A stretch of DNA of 64,000 nt from JABFWF01 sp035539135 (GCA_035539135.1 DATLJD010000006.1:1-64000), one strand, 5' to 3'; shown: positions 8,174 to 20,480, counted from the first letter of the stretch. Notes: a model not told the origin generated them from the letters alone. Program-made: numbers and translations.

Positions 8174-9001
8174 TCAGAAGCTCGCCGCGTAGCCCGAGCC
8201 CACGACCACCTTCTGCACCGCCTCGCTGAGCTTGACGTTGCCGGCGATGACCTGGCGGCCGCGCGCGTCGGCGACGTCGAGGCGGGCGAGGGCAGCGCCG
8301 CGGAAATCGCAGACGCGGCCGCCGGCCTCGCGCACCAGCAGCATGCCGGCGGCGATGTCCCACGGCTGCAGGCCGGCCTCGAAGTAGGCGTCGGCGCGGC
8401 CGCACGCGGTCCATGCCAGGTCCAGCGCCGCCGAACCGGTGCGGCGCACGTCTTCGGCCTCGCCCAGCATCTCGCGCAGCGCGTCCAGCTGCGGTGCGAC
8501 GCGCGCGCGCTCGCGCGGCGGGAAGCCGGTGATCAGCATCGCGCCGGCGAGATCCTTGCGCTCGCCGATCCGGATCCGGCGCTCGTTGAGCACGGCGCCG
8601 CTGCCGCGGCTGGCGGTGAATAGCTCGTTGCGCAGCGGGTCGAAGACCACGCCGTGGACCGGCTCGCCGGCCTCCACCAAGGCGATCGACACGCACCAGT
8701 GCGGGATGCCGTGCAGGTAGTTGCTGGTGCCGTCGAGCGGGTCGATGACCCAGGTGTAGCGGCTGGCGCCGCGGTTGCCCTTCTGCGCGCCGCCTTCCTC
8801 GCCGAGCACGCCGTACTCGGGGTAGGCGCGGCGCAGTTCCTTGACGATCTCCGCCTCGGCGAGGCCGTCGACCTCGCTGGCGTAGTCCATCCGGCCCTTT
8901 TCCATCACGTTCAGCGCGTCCAGCTTGTTCATGTGGCGCAACAGGACGTTGCCGCCGGCGCGGGCCGCCTTGACCATGACGTTGATGGCGGGCTTCTGCA
9001 T
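8174..9001 (-). CDS. suhB: Inositol-1-monophosphatase family protein (SuhB)
   Basis: A Mg-dependent phosphatase of the IMPase/FIG superfamily, 275 residues. Seen: the first metal ligand in GEEGG (near 70), motif WVIDPLDGTSNYLHGIP, and motif QPWDIAAGMLLVREAGG near 220. In proteobacteria this protein also joins the NusA-dependent rRNA antitermination complex; whether this one does cannot be read here. The start at 9001 gives the usual N-terminus (MQKPAINVMVKAARAGGNVL). Divergent from trmJ, 90 bases apart, a common neighbour pair. Confidence 0.93.
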   Translation of the reverse strand: MQKPAINVMVKAARAGGNVLLRHMNKLDALNVMEKGRMDYASEVDGLAEAEIVKELRRAYPEYGVLGEEGGAQKGNRGASRYTWVIDPLDGTSNYLHGIPHWCVSIALVEAGEPVHGVVFDPLRNELFTASRGSGAVLNERRIRIGERKDLAGAMLITGFPPRERARVAPQLDALREMLGEAEDVRRTGSAALDLAWTACGRADAYFEAGLQPWDIAAGMLLVREAGGRVCDFRGAALARLDVADARGRQVIAGNVKLSEAVQKVVVGSGYAASF

Positions 9002-9079
9002 GACGACGGACCTCGGATCAGGCGGCGGGACGGGCTGGGGGAAAGAGCGGCGCCGGCGCGCTGGCCGGGGGCGGGAGTT

Positions 9080-9091
9080 TAACATTCGCGC
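9080..9091 (+). promoter_or_regulatory. -10 element implying a leaderless trmJ mRNA
   Basis: TAACAT (9080-9085) is followed by six bases and then the trmJ ATG at 9092. With the usual 6-7 base -10 to start distance, transcription would begin at the ATG itself. There is no Shine-Dalgarno sequence before the gene, which fits. Confidence 0.45.
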
Positions 9092-9877
9092 ATGAGCGAG
9101 GATTCCACGTTGCCCAATGCGTTGCGCGAGGTGCGGGTGGTGCTGGTCGGCACCCAGCACCCCGGCAACATCGGCTCGGCCGCGCGGGCGATGAAGACCA
9201 TGGGGCTGGCGCGGCTGGCGCTGGTGGCGCCCGAGCGCTTTCCGCATCCCGAAGCCGCCGCCCTGGCGGCCGGCGCCGACGACGTGCTGGCCGCCGCCAG
9301 CGTCCATGCCGACCTCGCCGCCGCGGTCGCCGACTGCCACCTGGTGCTCGGATGCACCGCCCGCAGCCGGCGGATCGCACTGGAGGAGCACGGGCCGCGC
9401 GAGGCCGCCGAGTTGCTGCTGCGGCGGGCGGCCGCCGGCGAGCGGGTCGCGCTGGTGTTCGGCCGCGAGCGCACCGGGCTGACCAACGAGGAACTCCAGT
9501 TGTGCCACGCCGCGGTCCACATCCCGGCCAATCCCGAGTACAGCTCGCTCAACCTGGCGCAGGCAGTGCAGGTGCTGGCCTACGAGCTGCGGATGGCGCT
9601 GCTGGCCGCCGCGCCGGACGCGGACGCGGACGCCGGCGACGGGCGAGCCGAGCCGCCGGCCTCGCACGCGCAGATGGAGGGCTTTTTCGCCCAGCTGGCC
9701 GACACCCTCGATGCGATCGATTTCCACAAGGGCCGCACTCCGGACGCGGCGCTGCGCAAGTTGCGCCGGCTGTTCCTGCGCGCCGGGCTGGACGAGCGCG
9801 AGGTGCGGATCCTGCGCGGGGTGCTGGCGGACGCGCAGCGCATGGCCCGGCTGGCCGGCGAGCGCGGGGCCGGGTAG
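9092..9877 (+). CDS. trmJ: tRNA (cytidine/uridine-2'-O-)-methyltransferase TrmJ
   Basis: SPOUT-class (trefoil-knot) methyltransferase that 2'-O-methylates position 32 of tRNAs using SAM, 261 residues. Seen: the N-terminal VVLVGTQHPGNIGSAARAMK, then LVFGRERTGLTNEEL and the knot motif NPEYSSLNLAQAVQVLAYEL. A C-terminal extension (about 180-261) carries the conserved AQLADTLDAIDFHKGR. Divergent from suhB. Possibly translated from a leaderless transcript. Confidence 0.94.
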   Translation: MSEDSTLPNALREVRVVLVGTQHPGNIGSAARAMKTMGLARLALVAPERFPHPEAAALAAGADDVLAAASVHADLAAAVADCHLVLGCTARSRRIALEEHGPREAAELLLRRAAAGERVALVFGRERTGLTNEELQLCHAAVHIPANPEYSSLNLAQAVQVLAYELRMALLAAAPDADADAGDGRAEPPASHAQMEGFFAQLADTLDAIDFHKGRTPDAALRKLRRLFLRAGLDEREVRILRGVLADAQRMARLAGERGAG

Positions 9878-9968
9878 GGCCGGTGCCGGCCCAGGCGACC
9901 CGCTGGTTTCGTGCCCGCCGCAATTGGGCTAGGCTCGCGGCTGTTTTGCCGTGCCGGAAACGTCCCGC

Positions 9969-10892
9969 GTGCGCCAGTTCCTGACCTGCCTCCTGCTGGG
10001 CCTGCTCGCGCTGGGCGCGCCCGCGTCGGCGGATCCGGCGGGAGGCGGCGACCCGCACGTGCTGGTCCTCGGCCGCATCAGCGACGACCCCAAGGCGCAC
10101 TACGAGCAGCTCAAGCCGCTGCTCGACTACGTGGTGCCGCGGCTGGCCGACGTCGGCATCCGCGAGGGCCGCATCCTGATGGCGCGCGATCCGCAACAGA
10201 TGTCCAGCTACCTGCGCCGCGGCCTCGTCGACTGGGTCACCGAGACCGCCGCCACCGGCATGCGTCTGGAGGAACGGGCCGGCGCCGGGCCGCTGGTGCT
10301 GACCGAGCGCAACGGCGTCAGCCGCTACCGCACGGTGTTCTTCGTGCGCCGCGACAGCGGCATCGATTCGCTGGAGGACCTGCGCGGGCGCAGCGTCGCG
10401 TTCCAGAACACGTCCTCGACCAGCGCCTACTTCATCCCCGCGATGCAGCTGCTCGAGCACGGCATGACGCCGCAGATCCTGCTCTCGCCGAAGGACCGGC
10501 CCGGCCCGGACGAGGTCGGCTACGTGTTCGCGCGCTCGGAACTCAACATCGCGACCTGGGTGCACAAGCGCCTGGTCGACGCAGGCACGATGAGCGACGT
10601 GGACTGGGCCAACCCGCACACGATCCCGCGTTCCTACCGCGCGGACCTGCGGATCATCCACCAGAGCCCGGAATACCCGCGCGCGCTGGAGATGGTGCGC
10701 GGCGACCTGGACCCGCGGGTGCAGGCGCGCCTGCGCGAGGTGCTGCTGCAGGCCGCCGACGATCCGGACGCCGGCGAGGCCCTGCTCCAGTTCTTCCAGA
10801 CCACCCGCTTCCTGCCGGTCGATCCCCAGTCCGAGGCCAGCCTGCGCTACGTGCGCGCGGGCATGGCGCAGGTCCGCGCGGAGGTCGAATGA
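9969..10892 (+). CDS. PhnD-like periplasmic substrate-binding protein
   Basis: A 307-residue exported protein of the phosphate/phosphite/phosphonate-binding (PhnD/SsuA) superfamily. After a signal peptide (RQFLTCLLLGLLALGAPASA) come GRISDDPKAHYEQLKPLLDY, DSLEDLRGRSVAFQNTSSTS and PDEVGYVFARSELN, the usual PhnD layout. GTG at 9969 gives the best signal peptide and has GGAAA before it; GTG at 9951 is an alternative, and TAGGCT at 9930-9935 may be the -10. No ABC permease or ATPase is nearby. Its stop overlaps the start of a membrane GGDEF-EAL protein by ATGA, so it probably works as a ligand sensor for that enzyme rather than for uptake. Confidence 0.85.
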   Translation: MRQFLTCLLLGLLALGAPASADPAGGGDPHVLVLGRISDDPKAHYEQLKPLLDYVVPRLADVGIREGRILMARDPQQMSSYLRRGLVDWVTETAATGMRLEERAGAGPLVLTERNGVSRYRTVFFVRRDSGIDSLEDLRGRSVAFQNTSSTSAYFIPAMQLLEHGMTPQILLSPKDRPGPDEVGYVFARSELNIATWVHKRLVDAGTMSDVDWANPHTIPRSYRADLRIIHQSPEYPRALEMVRGDLDPRVQARLREVLLQAADDPDAGEALLQFFQTTRFLPVDPQSEASLRYVRAGMAQVRAEVE

Positions 10893-13030
10893 GGGTGCTC
10901 CGCGCGCCGCGTGGCCTGCACGCGAAGTTCGCCATCCTGGTCGGCGCGACCCTGCTGCTGATGGTCGCCGTGGTCCTGCTGATGCTGCAGCGTCAGGGCG
11001 CGATGCAGCGCGAGGTGGTGGTGCAGAGCGGGCAGGCGATCCATACCCTGGCCTTCGAACGCCTGCGCCGGCGCGGCGAGTCGGAGGCGGCGCAGCTGGC
11101 CGACGCGCTGGTCAACCCGCTCTACTACTTCGACCTCGACGCGATCGGCGGGATCACCCGCAGCACCCTGCGCGAGCCGGACGTGCGCTACGTGCTGGTG
11201 TTCGATCCGGACGGCGACATCCTGCACGACGGCTCCGGCGACATCCCGACCTACGGCCAGGCGATGCACGACCCGCTGGCCTACGAGGCGGTCTCGGCGC
11301 GCGGCCTGCACGTGCAGTGGAGCGATCGCGTGCTGGACGTGTCGAGCCCGATCCTGCTCGGCGACCAGCGCCTGGGCGGCGTGCGCATCGGCTACGGGCT
11401 GGAGGGCGTCAGCGCCGACGAGCAGGCGGCGACCGGCGCGCTCGCAGGCCGTCTGCGCGAGATCGGCGAGCGCCACCTGTGGTGGATCGGCCTGCTGCTG
11501 GCGGCGCTGGTCGCGCTGGGCGCGCTCGCCAGCCTGGTCCTGCAGCGCGCGCTGGTGCAGCCGATCCGGCAGCTGGCCGACGCCGCGCGCGAGATCGAGT
11601 CGGGCAATTTCGAGGCGCCGGTGCCGACCAGCAGCCGCAAGGACGAACTGGGCGACCTGCTGCGCGCGTTCGGGCGGATGGGCAGCAGCATCGCCCGCCA
11701 CGACCGCGACATCCGGCGCATGGCCTACACCGACGCGCTGACCGGGCTCGCCAACCGCCTCGCCTTCCGCGAGAGCCTGGACCAGCGGCTGATGCAGCTG
11801 CGCGGCGCCGGCCGCCAGCTGGCGCTGCTGTTCGCCGACATCGACGACTTCAAGCGGGTCAACGACACCCTCGGCCACGACGTCGGCGACGAGGTGCTGC
11901 TGCAGTTCGCCAACCGCATCCGCACCGCGGTGGAGCGTTACGGCGACGGCGAGAGCCTGCTCGCGCGTTTCGGCGGCGACGAGTTCGTGATCCTGCTGGA
12001 GGCGGGCGGCGAGCCCGGCCGCGACGCGCGCGCGCTGGCCACCGAGCTCGCCGAGACCCTGGTCGCCGAACTGGCGCGGCCGATCATCGTGCATGGGCGC
12101 CAGGTCTTCCTGGGCTCGTCGATCGGCATCACCCTGTTCCCGGAAGACGCCGCCGGCGCGACCGCGCTGATGAAGAACGGCGACATCGCGATGTACCAGG
12201 CGAAGGTCGCCGGCAAGGGCTGCTACCGCTTCTACAGCCGGGCGATGGACCAGGCGGTGGAGCGGCGGGTGCGCATGGAGCAGGACCTGCGCGGCGCGTG
12301 GGAGCGCGGCGAACTGAGCCTGGTCTACCAGCCGGTGTACCGGCTCGCCGATTCGCAGCTGGTCGGCGCCGAGGCGCTGCTGCGCTGGCGGCATCCGGAG
12401 CAGGGGGTGATCGCGCCCTCGGTGTTCATCGACGTGGCGGAACAGAGCGGGCTGATCGAGACGCTGGGCCCGCTCGCGCTGCACGCGGCCTGCCGCGACG
12501 CGATGACCTGGCAGCGGGCGGCGCGCCGCGGCGAGGGCCTGTTCGTCGCGGTCAACGTGTCGCCCCGGCAACTGCGCAGCGGGACGCTGCCGGAGCAGGT
12601 CGCCGAAGCGCTGGAGGACACCGGGCTGCCGCCCGCGCAGTTGCACGTGGAGTTGACCGAGACCGCGGTGATCGGCGACGAGCTGCAGGCGAGCAGCCTG
12701 CTGGCACGCCTGCGCGGCACCGGCGTCAAGGTCTGGCTGGACGACTTCGGCACCGGCTTCTCCGGGCTGAGCCACCTGCGGCGGGTGCCGATGGACGGGG
12801 TCAAGATCGACCGCAGCTTCATCGCCGACGTGCTGCGCGACCCCGACGACCTGGCACTGACCACCGCGATCATCGCAATGGCGCATTCGCTCGGCATCAC
12901 CGTGGTCGCCGAGGGCGTGGAGCAGGAGGGCCAGTACACGATCCTGCGCGAACGCGGCTGCGACCTCGCCCAGGGCTTCTGGCTCGGCCACCCGCTGACG
13001 GCGGAAGACTTCCTCGACCTGCTGGCGTAG
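10889..13030 (+). CDS. Membrane-bound diguanylate cyclase/phosphodiesterase (HAMP-GGDEF-EAL)
   Basis: A 713-residue c-di-GMP enzyme. Order: membrane helix (about 14-33), periplasmic sensor region (about 34-195), second helix (about 198-218), HAMP linker (about 220-272), GGDEF domain with an intact RFGGDEF (362-366), and an EAL domain with GAEALLRW (EAL 495-497), ETAVIGD and DDFGTGFSGLSHL. Both catalytic signatures are intact, so either activity is possible. There is no canonical RxxD inhibitory site five residues before GGDEF. The ATG overlaps the stop of the PhnD-like gene, and the periplasmic region is a plausible docking site for that protein. Confidence 0.95.
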   Translation: MRVLRAPRGLHAKFAILVGATLLLMVAVVLLMLQRQGAMQREVVVQSGQAIHTLAFERLRRRGESEAAQLADALVNPLYYFDLDAIGGITRSTLREPDVRYVLVFDPDGDILHDGSGDIPTYGQAMHDPLAYEAVSARGLHVQWSDRVLDVSSPILLGDQRLGGVRIGYGLEGVSADEQAATGALAGRLREIGERHLWWIGLLLAALVALGALASLVLQRALVQPIRQLADAAREIESGNFEAPVPTSSRKDELGDLLRAFGRMGSSIARHDRDIRRMAYTDALTGLANRLAFRESLDQRLMQLRGAGRQLALLFADIDDFKRVNDTLGHDVGDEVLLQFANRIRTAVERYGDGESLLARFGGDEFVILLEAGGEPGRDARALATELAETLVAELARPIIVHGRQVFLGSSIGITLFPEDAAGATALMKNGDIAMYQAKVAGKGCYRFYSRAMDQAVERRVRMEQDLRGAWERGELSLVYQPVYRLADSQLVGAEALLRWRHPEQGVIAPSVFIDVAEQSGLIETLGPLALHAACRDAMTWQRAARRGEGLFVAVNVSPRQLRSGTLPEQVAEALEDTGLPPAQLHVELTETAVIGDELQASSLLARLRGTGVKVWLDDFGTGFSGLSHLRRVPMDGVKIDRSFIADVLRDPDDLALTTAIIAMAHSLGITVVAEGVEQEGQYTILRERGCDLAQGFWLGHPLTAEDFLDLLA

Positions 13031-13107
13031 GGGTTCAAACCGGAACTCCAAGATCGGCGCCATGCTCGAATGCCCGCAGGACGGCGGACGGCGTGACGGC
13101 GGCCCGC

Positions 13108-13398
13108 GCCCGGGAGGGCGGGGGTATTGCTTTTTCCCTTAGAAGGGCAATCCTTGCCCTTATGCGGGCGCGCGCCATCCATGGCGCGCTTGACGCAACA
13201 CCCCCGCCATCCCGGTCGCTCGGACAGCCCCTCGCTGCTTGCCGTAGAGCGGAGCTTGCTCCGCTACCCGATCGCGAGAGTGGTGGGGGCGCGTCGGGTG
13301 GGAGAGGTGGGCAGGACCGTATGCGGCATGGATGCCGCATCCGAGCCCCCATGGATGGGTTCACGGCGTGTCCTGCCCGCCTCTCCCGCCCGGCGCGC
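13108..13398 (+). repeat. Multi-hairpin dispersed element, copy 2
   Basis: Fills most of the gap between the c-di-GMP gene and the hydrolase. Long stem A has arms 13108-13130 and 13195-13215; inside it are AAGGGCAA-TCC-TTGCCCTT (13143-13161, a hairpin unique to this copy) and the GCGCGCCAT/ATGGCGCGC hairpin. Next comes AGCGGAGC-TT-GCTCCGCT (13248-13265). Long stem B has arms 13289-13319 and 13374-13398 around ATGCGGCAT-GG-ATGCCGCAT (13321-13340). Compared with copy 3, the section before the GCGCGCCAT hairpin is deleted or replaced. Confidence 0.88.
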
Positions 13399-13473
13399 TC
13401 GCGAAGGCCGTGCCCGCCGCAACCGCGCGCGCCATCGACGTCTCCCTGGTCTGCAAGCCACAAGGGAGAACGC

Positions 13474-14655
13474 ATGAACATCCGCACCCAGCAATGGCGC
13501 GCATGGCTCGCCGGCGCCCTGTTCGCCATCGCATCGCTCGCGTGCATGGCGTCGCGGCCCGCGCTCGCCGCGGAGCAGGACGCGCGCGCTTCGCAGCCCG
13601 CGTCGATCGCGCGCGACGAAGTCAGGAGGATCATCGCCGAGAACCGCAGGATCGTCTCCGACAATGGCATCGAGGAGCTGAAGGCGATCACCCTCGGCGG
13701 CGTTGCGCAGTGGATCTCGGTGCGCGGTCGCGACCGCCGCAATCCGATCCTGCTGGTGCTGCATGGCGGACCGGGCTCGCCGACCCTGCCGGTCGCGTGG
13801 ACCTTCCAGTCGCCGTGGGAGGACTACTTCACCGTCGTGCAGTGGGACCAGCGCGGCGCCGGCCGTACCTTCGCGGGCAACGACGCGGACGCGCAGGCGC
13901 CCGGCATGACCATCGCGCGCATGGCCGACGACGCCGAGGCGCTGGTGCGCTACCTGCGCGCGGCCTACGGCAAGCGGCGGATCTTCGTGCTCGGCCACTC
14001 GTGGGGCTCGGTGCTCGGCGTGTCGCTGGCGAGGCGGCGGCCGGAGTGGCTTTACGCCTACGTCGGGGTCGGCCAGATCGTCGACTTTCGCGAGAACGAG
14101 CGGCGCGGCTACGCATGGACGCTGGAGCGCGCGCGCGCCGACGGCAACGAGGAGGCGGTGCGCGAGCTGGAAGCGCTGGCGCCGTATCCCGGCGAGGGTC
14201 CGCTCACGATCGAACGCATCGGCGCGCAGCGGCGCTGGCTGATGCACTACGGCGGCCTGGCCTGGGGGCGCCGCGACTTCCAGTGGGACGCCGACGCCTG
14301 GAAGCTGTCGCCCGACTACACCGACCAGGCCTGGTCGCGGATCGACGCCGGCGGCCTGTTTTCGCTGACCCACCTGCTGCCGGCGCTGTCGGACGTGGAT
14401 TACCGCGATACCGCACGCTTCGCCTGCCCGGTGTTCCTGTTCCTGGGCCGCCACGATCAGGCGACGCCGTCCAGCCTCGCCGCCGACTGGTTCGCGACGC
14501 TGCGGGCGCCGGCCAAACGGCTGGTCTGGTTTGCCGGTTCGGCGCACATGCCGATGCAGGAGGAGCCGGGCCGCTTTCTCCTGCACCTGGTGCGCGACGT
14601 GCGCCCGCTGGCGGTGCGCGCGGGCGACGCGGCGCCCGAGGAACTGGTCGAGTGA
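13474..14655 (+). CDS. Exported alpha/beta hydrolase (proline iminopeptidase-like)
   Basis: A 393-residue hydrolase with an N-terminal signal sequence (AWLAGALFAIASLACMASRPALA), so probably periplasmic. Alpha/beta-hydrolase marks: oxyanion loop VLHGGPGSPT, QWDQRGAGRT, nucleophile elbow GHSWGS (serine), and a late FLGRHDQATP region with the histidine in GSAHMPMQEE. HGGPGSP and WDQRGAG resemble proline iminopeptidases, but substrate is unknown. AAGGGAGA precedes the ATG. It stands alone between repeat copy 2 and the convergent accA, 21 bases from the accA stop. Confidence 0.88.
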   Translation: MNIRTQQWRAWLAGALFAIASLACMASRPALAAEQDARASQPASIARDEVRRIIAENRRIVSDNGIEELKAITLGGVAQWISVRGRDRRNPILLVLHGGPGSPTLPVAWTFQSPWEDYFTVVQWDQRGAGRTFAGNDADAQAPGMTIARMADDAEALVRYLRAAYGKRRIFVLGHSWGSVLGVSLARRRPEWLYAYVGVGQIVDFRENERRGYAWTLERARADGNEEAVRELEALAPYPGEGPLTIERIGAQRRWLMHYGGLAWGRRDFQWDADAWKLSPDYTDQAWSRIDAGGLFSLTHLLPALSDVDYRDTARFACPVFLFLGRHDQATPSSLAADWFATLRAPAKRLVWFAGSAHMPMQEEPGRFLLHLVRDVRPLAVRAGDAAPEELVE

Positions 14656-14676
14656 GGGCGCTCCGGCGCGGCCGGA

Positions 14677-15636
14677 TCAGACCGTCTCGTAGGCGCCGTA
14701 GCCACGCAGGCGCTGGTAGCGGCGCTGCAGCAGTTCGTCGGCCGGGATCTGCTCCAGGTCGTCGAGCTGGTTGAGCAATACCGCCTTGAGACGCCTGGCC
14801 ATCTGCGCCGGGTTGCGGTGCGCGCCGCCGATCGGTTCGCGCACCACCTTGTCGACCAGGCCCAGTTCCTTCAGCCGGCGCGCGGTGAGGCCGAGCTGCT
14901 CGGCGGCGTCCTTGGCCTTGTCCGCGGTCTTCCACAGGATCGACGCGCAACCTTCCGGCGTGATTACCGAGTAGGTGCTGTACTCGAGCATGTTGGTGAC
15001 GTCGCCGACGCCAATCGCCAGCGCGCCGCCGGAACCGCCCTCGCCGACCACGGTGCACACGATCGGCACGCGCAGTTCGGCCATCTCCAGCAGGTTGCGG
15101 GCGATCGCCTCGGACTGGCCGCGTTCCTCGGCGCCGACGCCGGGGTAGGCGCCGGGGGTGTCGATGAAGGTCAGGATCGGCAGGCCGAAACGTTCGGCGA
15201 GTTTCATCAGGCGCAGCGCCTTGCGGTAGCCCTCCGGGCGCGGCATGCCGAAGTTGCGCTTGACCTTGCTGCGGGTGTCGCGGCCCTTCTGGTGGCCGAT
15301 GATGACCAGGCTGCGGCCATTGATGCGGCCCAGGCCGCCGACGATGGCGGCGTCGTCGGCGTAGGCGCGGTCGCCGGCCAGCTCCTGGAACTCGTCGCAC
15401 ATCAGCCGGATGTAGTCGTTGGTGTAGGGCCGCGCCGGGTGGCGGGCCAGCTGCGAGACCTGCCAGGGGCTGAGGTCGCGGAAGATGTGCGCGGTGCGCT
15501 GGCGGAGCTTGGCCTGCAGCGCGGCGACTTCGGCCTCGACGTTGACGGCCGGGCCCTGGGAGGCCTGGCGCAGCTCCTGGATCTTGGCCTGGAGGTCGGC
15601 GATCGGCTGCTCGAAGTCGAGGTAGTTCGGGTTCAT
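14677..15636 (-). CDS. accA: Acetyl-CoA carboxylase carboxyltransferase subunit alpha
   Basis: Half of the carboxyltransferase that makes malonyl-CoA, the first step of fatty acid synthesis, 319 residues. Seen: MNPNYLDFEQPIADLQAKI, FGMPRPEGYRKALRLMKLAE, the crotonase-fold core TFIDTPGAYPGVGAEERGQS, VIGEGGSGGALAIGVGD-like sequence (here VVGEGGSGGALAIGVGD) and a C-terminus typical of the family. In related genomes it sits next to dnaE. Here repeat copy 3 (about 590 non-coding bases) separates them, so it needs its own promoter. Confidence 0.97.
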   Translation of the reverse strand: MNPNYLDFEQPIADLQAKIQELRQASQGPAVNVEAEVAALQAKLRQRTAHIFRDLSPWQVSQLARHPARPYTNDYIRLMCDEFQELAGDRAYADDAAIVGGLGRINGRSLVIIGHQKGRDTRSKVKRNFGMPRPEGYRKALRLMKLAERFGLPILTFIDTPGAYPGVGAEERGQSEAIARNLLEMAELRVPIVCTVVGEGGSGGALAIGVGDVTNMLEYSTYSVITPEGCASILWKTADKAKDAAEQLGLTARRLKELGLVDKVVREPIGGAHRNPAQMARRLKAVLLNQLDDLEQIPADELLQRRYQRLRGYGAYETV

Positions 15637-15769
15637 GCACGCGCTTCAGGCAGGAAAGCGGACAGTTTAACTAAGTGAGCCATACGCCGCGGTGTGGTGG
15701 GGTGAGGCGGGCCATCGCGGTCGGGGCACTCGGACCGGGCACAGAGGCAAGAGCAGATCCCGGGCTCGC

Positions 15770-16155
15770 GCCCGGGAGGGCGGGGGTATTGCTTTTCCCT
15801 AGCTGGGCCGCCACTGCGCGGCTCCCCCGGCCCGGCGCAGCGCGCCGGGCGTTCGCACGGGCGCGCGGCATGCCGCGCAAGCCGCCCGTGCTCACCCATG
15901 CCCAGATGCGGGCGCGCGCCATCCATGGCGCGCTGACGCAACACCCCCGCCCTCCCGGGCGCTCGGACGGGACATCGCAGCTTGCCGTTGAGCGGAGCAG
16001 GCTCCGCTCAACGAAAGCGAAACACCCGACCGCGGGAGTGGCGGGGCGCGCCGGGTGGGAGAGGTGGGCAGGACCGTATGCGCCATGGATGGCGCATCCG
16101 AGCCTCCATGGATGGATTCACGGCGTGTCCTGCCTGCCTCTCCCGCCCGGCGCGC
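15770..16155 (+). repeat. Multi-hairpin dispersed element, copy 3 (most complete)
   Basis: Lies between accA and dnaE. Long stem A: arm 15770-15792 pairs with 15938-15960 (22 of 23 positions). Inside it are GCCCGGCGC-AGC-GCGCCGGGC, a GCACGGGC...GCCCGTGC stem with a bulge, and GCGCGCCAT-CC-ATGGCGCGC. Then comes a perfect 13-bp hairpin, CGTTGAGCGGAGC-AG plus its complement (15986-16013). Long stem B: arms 16046-16076 and 16121-16155 enclose ATGCGCCAT-GG-ATGGCGCAT (16078-16097). No open frame in it resembles a gene. The flanks 15637-15769 and 16156-16226 show nothing recognisable. Confidence 0.9.
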
Positions 16156-16226
16156 TCTCGCGAAGCCCCCCAAACCTGCAAGCCCACGCTCTCGAAGGGC
16201 ACTGGCGGGAGCGCCCGGCTTGAACG

Positions 16227-19757
<3,531 letters not shown>

Positions 19758-19853
19758 CGGGCAGGCGCGGCGGTGACCCGCAGGGTAGGCCGCCGCCTGG
19801 CCGCGGACAAGGCTTGACACCCGCCGCTGCGCATTTCGTGCGCGCTGCCCGCG

Positions 19854-20480
19854 CTAGCCGCGCACGTGAAAGGCTTCCATCTCCGGCTGCGGCGTGTAGC
19901 GGCTCGCGTCGATCCGGTGCCGGTGCTGCTGCCAGGCGAGTTCGTCCAGGCGGTCGCGGATCCAGGCCTGGCGCCGGGCCGGGCCGTCGCCCGCCGGGCT
20001 GGCCTCGCGACGGTAGGCGCGGAAGTCGAGGTAGTCCTCGACTTCGTCGGCCAGCGCAGGCCAAGCCAGCTCCAGCAGCAGCACGTCGTCGAGCCGGCCG
20101 AGCAGCGGGACGTGGTTGGGGATCAGCCCGTCGTTGTCGAAGTAGCCGAGCAGGCCGCGCAGGCGGCAGGCGCCGGGCGAGTCGCGGTCCCAGTCGGGAT
20201 CCTCCAGCAGCGCGCGCAGCTCGTCGACCCGGGCGAGGCGCTCGGCGAGCATCGCCTGCGCCTGTTCGGCGGGCAGCGACAGCAGCCAGCGCGCGACCTG
20301 CGCGATCTGGTCGGGGCGCACGCGCGGCGCGGCGGGGCAGATGTCGTGCAGCAGCGCATCGAAGCTCTCGACCTGGTGGTCGTCCAGGATCCAGTCGCCG
20401 GCGCGCCGGCGGCGGCCGTCAGGGCGCGCCTCGGGCCAGGGCAGGGGTGCGGGGGCGGGATGGTTGCCGAAGTTGAGCAT
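19854..20480 (-). CDS. DUF1232 (YkvA-like) domain protein
   Basis: A 208-residue protein of unknown function. The central DNDGLIPNHVPLLGRLDDVLLL matches the YkvA/DUF1232 pattern (D-IP...P-G-DD); here it is followed by a C-terminal part rich in Arg and Trp instead of a clear membrane helix. GGAGG lies just before the ATG at 20480, supporting that start. It begins the accessory stretch between dnaE and rnhB. Function is not inferred. Confidence 0.75.
   Translation of the reverse strand: MLNFGNHPAPAPLPWPEARPDGRRRRAGDWILDDHQVESFDALLHDICPAAPRVRPDQIAQVARWLLSLPAEQAQAMLAERLARVDELRALLEDPDWDRDSPGACRLRGLLGYFDNDGLIPNHVPLLGRLDDVLLLELAWPALADEVEDYLDFRAYRREASPAGDGPARRQAWIRDRLDELAWQQHRHRIDASRYTPQPEMEAFHVRG

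Noticed and set aside
10939..11989. RxxD allosteric site of the GGDEF domain
   Set aside because: RYGD occurs near residue 350 but is eight rather than five residues from GGDEF, so a canonical inhibitory site cannot be claimed.
13108..16155. CRISPR-like spacing of repeats
   Set aside because: Repeats are long, kilobases apart, lack unique spacers, and no cas gene is present.
19758..19820. Longer DnaE N-terminus from the upstream ATG
   Set aside because: It would add 21 residues before the conserved start of the PHP domain; the shorter start matches the family.
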